NCBI GenBank assembly: GCA_963734065.1
Contig: CAVTFN010000003.1
Coordinates: 1,302,001-1,366,000 of the forward strand
Reading direction: 5' to 3'
Length of the DNA: 64,000 nt
Source: DATBLE01 sp963734065
GTDB taxonomy: Bacteria; Actinomycetota; Thermoleophilia; Gaiellales; Gaiellaceae
Each line of letters begins with the position of its first letter. The stretch's first letter is position 1. A program made the position numbers and the translations under genes. Positions 62,186 through 64,000 of this stretch are shown piece by piece. Under the pieces are notes generated by a model, which was not told the origin of the DNA, did not search any database, and worked only from the letters and a program-made list of their open reading frames with translations.

Positions 62186-62651
62186 CCTTCACGAAGCGGC
62201 GCACCTTGGTGCCGGGCTCGTCCTCCTCGAAGCCGGCGCGGAGCAGCGCCCGGATCGAGGCTTCGTTGCCGGGGAGCGTCTGCGCCCGCACGTGGTCGAC
62301 ATCCGGTTGCGCCAGCGACCACGCGGTCAGCGCGGCGATCGCCTCGGTCGCGTAGCCCTGCCGCCTCGCGGAGGGGACGATCGCGTAGCCGATCATGACC
62401 ACGCCTCCGCGCGGCGGCGCGACGAAGCCGATCTCGCCGATCACTCGGTCATCCTCCCGGCGGACGACGAAGTGGAAGCCGTACGCCTGGTCGCCGTGGC
62501 GCAGGTACAGCCCGACGCCGTCCCGGGTGTCGGGCAGCGGGTAGCCGGGCGCGTACGTCCAGGGGGCAGGCAACCCGCCGGCACCGAGCAGCTCTGCCTC
62601 CTCGCCGGTCAGGGCGTGCAGACGGAGCCGTGACGTTTCCAGGTCGGGCAC
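62169..62651 (-). CDS. GNAT-family N-acetyltransferase
   Basis: 160 aa RimJ/RimL-like. It begins LETSRLRLHALTGEEAELLG, has the acetyl-CoA loop VPSARRQGYATEAIAALTAW (Q/R-x-x-G-x-A) and the typical ending TLPGNEASIRALLRAGFEED. It acetylates an amino group on an unknown substrate. It overlaps the PAS gene at its 3' end and lies 9 bp downstream of the endonuclease III gene. Confidence 0.88.
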   Translation of the reverse strand: MPDLETSRLRLHALTGEEAELLGAGGLPAPWTYAPGYPLPDTRDGVGLYLRHGDQAYGFHFVVRREDDRVIGEIGFVAPPRGGVVMIGYAIVPSARRQGYATEAIAALTAWSLAQPDVDHVRAQTLPGNEASIRALLRAGFEEDEPGTKVRRFVKVRPGG

Positions 62652-62660
62652 CGGCGGAGG

Positions 62661-63329
62661 CTATACCCGCGACGAGGGGCAGAGGTCGATCAGCACGCAG
62701 TCCGGGCACCGCGGCGCACGGGCGATGCACACGCGCCTGCCGTGCCAGATCAGGAGGTGCGGGAAGATCCCCCAGTGCTCGCGGGGCACGAGCCGCTGGA
62801 GGTCGCGCTCGATCTTCACCGGATCGTCCTGGCGCGTCAGGCCGAGGCGCTGCGAGAGCCGGCGGACATGCGTGTCGACGACGACGCCCTGGGGCTCGCC
62901 CAGCTCCGCGGCGACCACGTTCGCCGTCTTGCGCGCGACGCCGGGCAGTCGGACGAGCTCCTCGATCCGCCGGGGCACCTGCCCGTCGTACTCCTCGAGC
63001 AGCATCGCCATCGTGCCTCGAATCGCCTTCGCCTTCTGGCGGAAGAACCCGGTGGCGTAGATGTCCCGTTCGAGCTCCTCCGGCGGCACGACGAGGTAGT
63101 CCTCGGGGCGTCGGTACTTCTGGAAGAGCAGCTCGGTCACGCGGTTGACGTTCACGTCGGTCGTCTGGGCCGAGAGCATCACGGAGACCAACAGCTCGAC
63201 GTCAGTGCGGAACCGGAGCGCGATCCCGGCGTCCGCGTGCTCGGCCTTCAGCCGCTCGATGATCGGCAGGATGCGGTCGCGCTTCGGCCCAACGCGCTTG
63301 CGGGCTTCCCGGACAAAGCTCCTCGGCAT
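62661..63329 (-). CDS. nth: Endonuclease III
   Basis: 222 aa base-excision repair glycosylase/lyase for oxidised pyrimidines. Helix-hairpin-helix LVRLPGVARKTANVVAAELG carries the catalytic Lys, VVDTHVRRLSQRLGL the catalytic Asp, and the 4Fe-4S loop C-x6-C-x2-C-x5-C is complete at the end (CIARAPRCPDCVLIDLC). ATG 63329 fits the family length; upstream codons are not conserved-looking. Confidence 0.94.
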   Translation of the reverse strand: MPRSFVREARKRVGPKRDRILPIIERLKAEHADAGIALRFRTDVELLVSVMLSAQTTDVNVNRVTELLFQKYRRPEDYLVVPPEELERDIYATGFFRQKAKAIRGTMAMLLEEYDGQVPRRIEELVRLPGVARKTANVVAAELGEPQGVVVDTHVRRLSQRLGLTRQDDPVKIERDLQRLVPREHWGIFPHLLIWHGRRVCIARAPRCPDCVLIDLCPSSRV

Positions 63330-63343
63330 CGTGCAGGGCCGAA

Positions 63344-63973
63344 CTAGGACCTGAACGGGCTCACGCGCCCGGAGATCACGGAGAAGAGCTGGGCGGCGAA
63401 GATCAGCGCGATGCTCACGTACGTGTCGACGACGCAGAAGGCGAAGCAGACGGCGTAGACGAGCTGGTAGCCGCCGATGCGCCGCTTGTGCAGCGCAACT
63501 GCTTCGTCCTCGTCGAGGAAGCGCATCCGCTCGGCGTAGGCGATGCTCGCGTAGAGCAAGGCGCCGAGGGCGGCCAGGTTGGCCCAGTAGACGGCGAGCG
63601 CGAGCCGCTCGCGGACGAACTCCGCGAGCAGCGACGTCGAGAACGGCATCAGCGCCACGGCACACAGGAAGGCGACGTGGATCCACGCAAGGCGCCGGTC
63701 GCCGCGCTCGAACTGGCTCAGCTGGGCCTGCTGTCCAAGCCAGAAGATCCCGAGCGTCAGGAAGCTCATGAAGTAGGTCAGAAACTGCGGGCCGAGACCG
63801 GTGAGGGCATGCCAGAGCGCGGTCTCCGAGCCGTGCGCCTCGCGCGCCGGCACCCGGAGGTCGAGCACCAGCAGCGTCATCGCCACCGCGAAGATCCCGT
63901 CGCTCAGAGCGGCCAGCCGGTCGAGGCTGCGGCCCGCGATCAGGTCGTACGTTCCGGCCGCCCGGTTCCGCAC
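63344..63973 (-). CDS. TMEM175-family potassium channel protein (DUF1211)
   Basis: 209 aa. The first helix carries RLAALSDGIFAVAMTLLVLD, the FSDG-type filter motif of bacterial TMEM175 channels. Five further hydrophobic segments follow (FLTYFMSFLTLGIFWL, IHVAFLCAVALMPFSTSLLA and others). It likely conducts K+. GTG start; it ends 14 bp upstream of the nth start. Confidence 0.88.
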   Translation of the reverse strand: MRNRAAGTYDLIAGRSLDRLAALSDGIFAVAMTLLVLDLRVPAREAHGSETALWHALTGLGPQFLTYFMSFLTLGIFWLGQQAQLSQFERGDRRLAWIHVAFLCAVALMPFSTSLLAEFVRERLALAVYWANLAALGALLYASIAYAERMRFLDEDEAVALHKRRIGGYQLVYAVCFAFCVVDTYVSIALIFAAQLFSVISGRVSPFRS

Positions 63974-63976
63974 CGC

Positions 63977-64000
63977 CTAGCCCTCGTAACCGAGCAGCGC
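63977..64000 (-). CDS. Possible 3' end of a gene cut by the window edge
   Basis: Only the last seven codons and stop (ALLGYEG, TAG) are visible, 3 bp before the TMEM175 start, in the same direction. Too little to identify. Confidence 0.3.
   Translation of the reverse strand, partial: ALLGYEG

Overview
The window comes from a high-GC actinobacterium. GTG starts are frequent, genes overlap by 4 bp (ATGA or GTGA), several starts lie 6-7 nt after a TANNNT box (leaderless mRNAs), and the initiator tRNA has an actinobacterial-type 3' end with no encoded CCA. The gene families (DUF378, TIGR01777, DUF3105, SigG-like sigma with a SnoaL domain, TMEM175) suggest a deep lineage such as Thermoleophilia. 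That placement is inference; no marker gene is present.

Left chromosomal part (1-24.2 kb). In order: a TOPRIM protein flanked by a palindromic repeat, a MOSC protein, a HelD-like helicase and a DEAD-box helicase with a hairpin in its leader. Then an unidentified structured intergenic region, an ECF sigma/anti-sigma pair, thymidine kinase, an OmpR-type two-component system, a TetR-controlled drug exporter and a second exporter. Then a convergently overlapping STAS/sigma pair, a TetR-HIT-permease operon with clear operators, an AAA ATPase and a TfoX-like protein. The block ends with a light-response locus. A CarH-type B12 photoreceptor repressor faces a gene run DUF378, fasciclin, SRPBCC, photolyase, unknown and TIGR01777 epimerase, across two overlapping promoters that each carry a pair of TGTA(C/T)A boxes 11 bp apart.

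Integrated island (24,266-49,904, about 25.6 kb). A 46-bp copy of the 3' end of the initiator tRNA-Met gene lies at the left end and the intact tRNA at the right end, next to a tyrosine integrase. Tandem GGTAGCAAA repeats, probable integrase arm sites, lie inside both ends. The right third is the mobility module: two HNH proteins, excisionase-like HTH proteins, a RepA-like ATPase and the integrase. The left two thirds carry stress and dormancy-type cargo: CBS pair, UspA, RsbRD-type regulator, two P-type cation ATPases, DUF1918, aldehyde dehydrogenase with DUF779, ATP-grasp enzyme, cupin and Hsp20. Among these lie relics of a group 3b NiFe-hydrogenase operon, an ABC exporter, a GH130 enzyme and internal duplications.

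Right chromosomal part (49.9-64 kb) is ordinary: Ppx/GppA, L,D-transpeptidase, glutamate dehydrogenase with a CBS protein, tRNA-Leu, DUF3105, DinG-like helicase, RmuC, thioredoxin reductase, a CorA transporter broken by two one-base shifts, a PAS protein, endonuclease III and a TMEM175 channel. A promoter followed at once by a strong hairpin and eight Ts, upstream of a 57-aa gene, is a candidate small RNA or attenuator.
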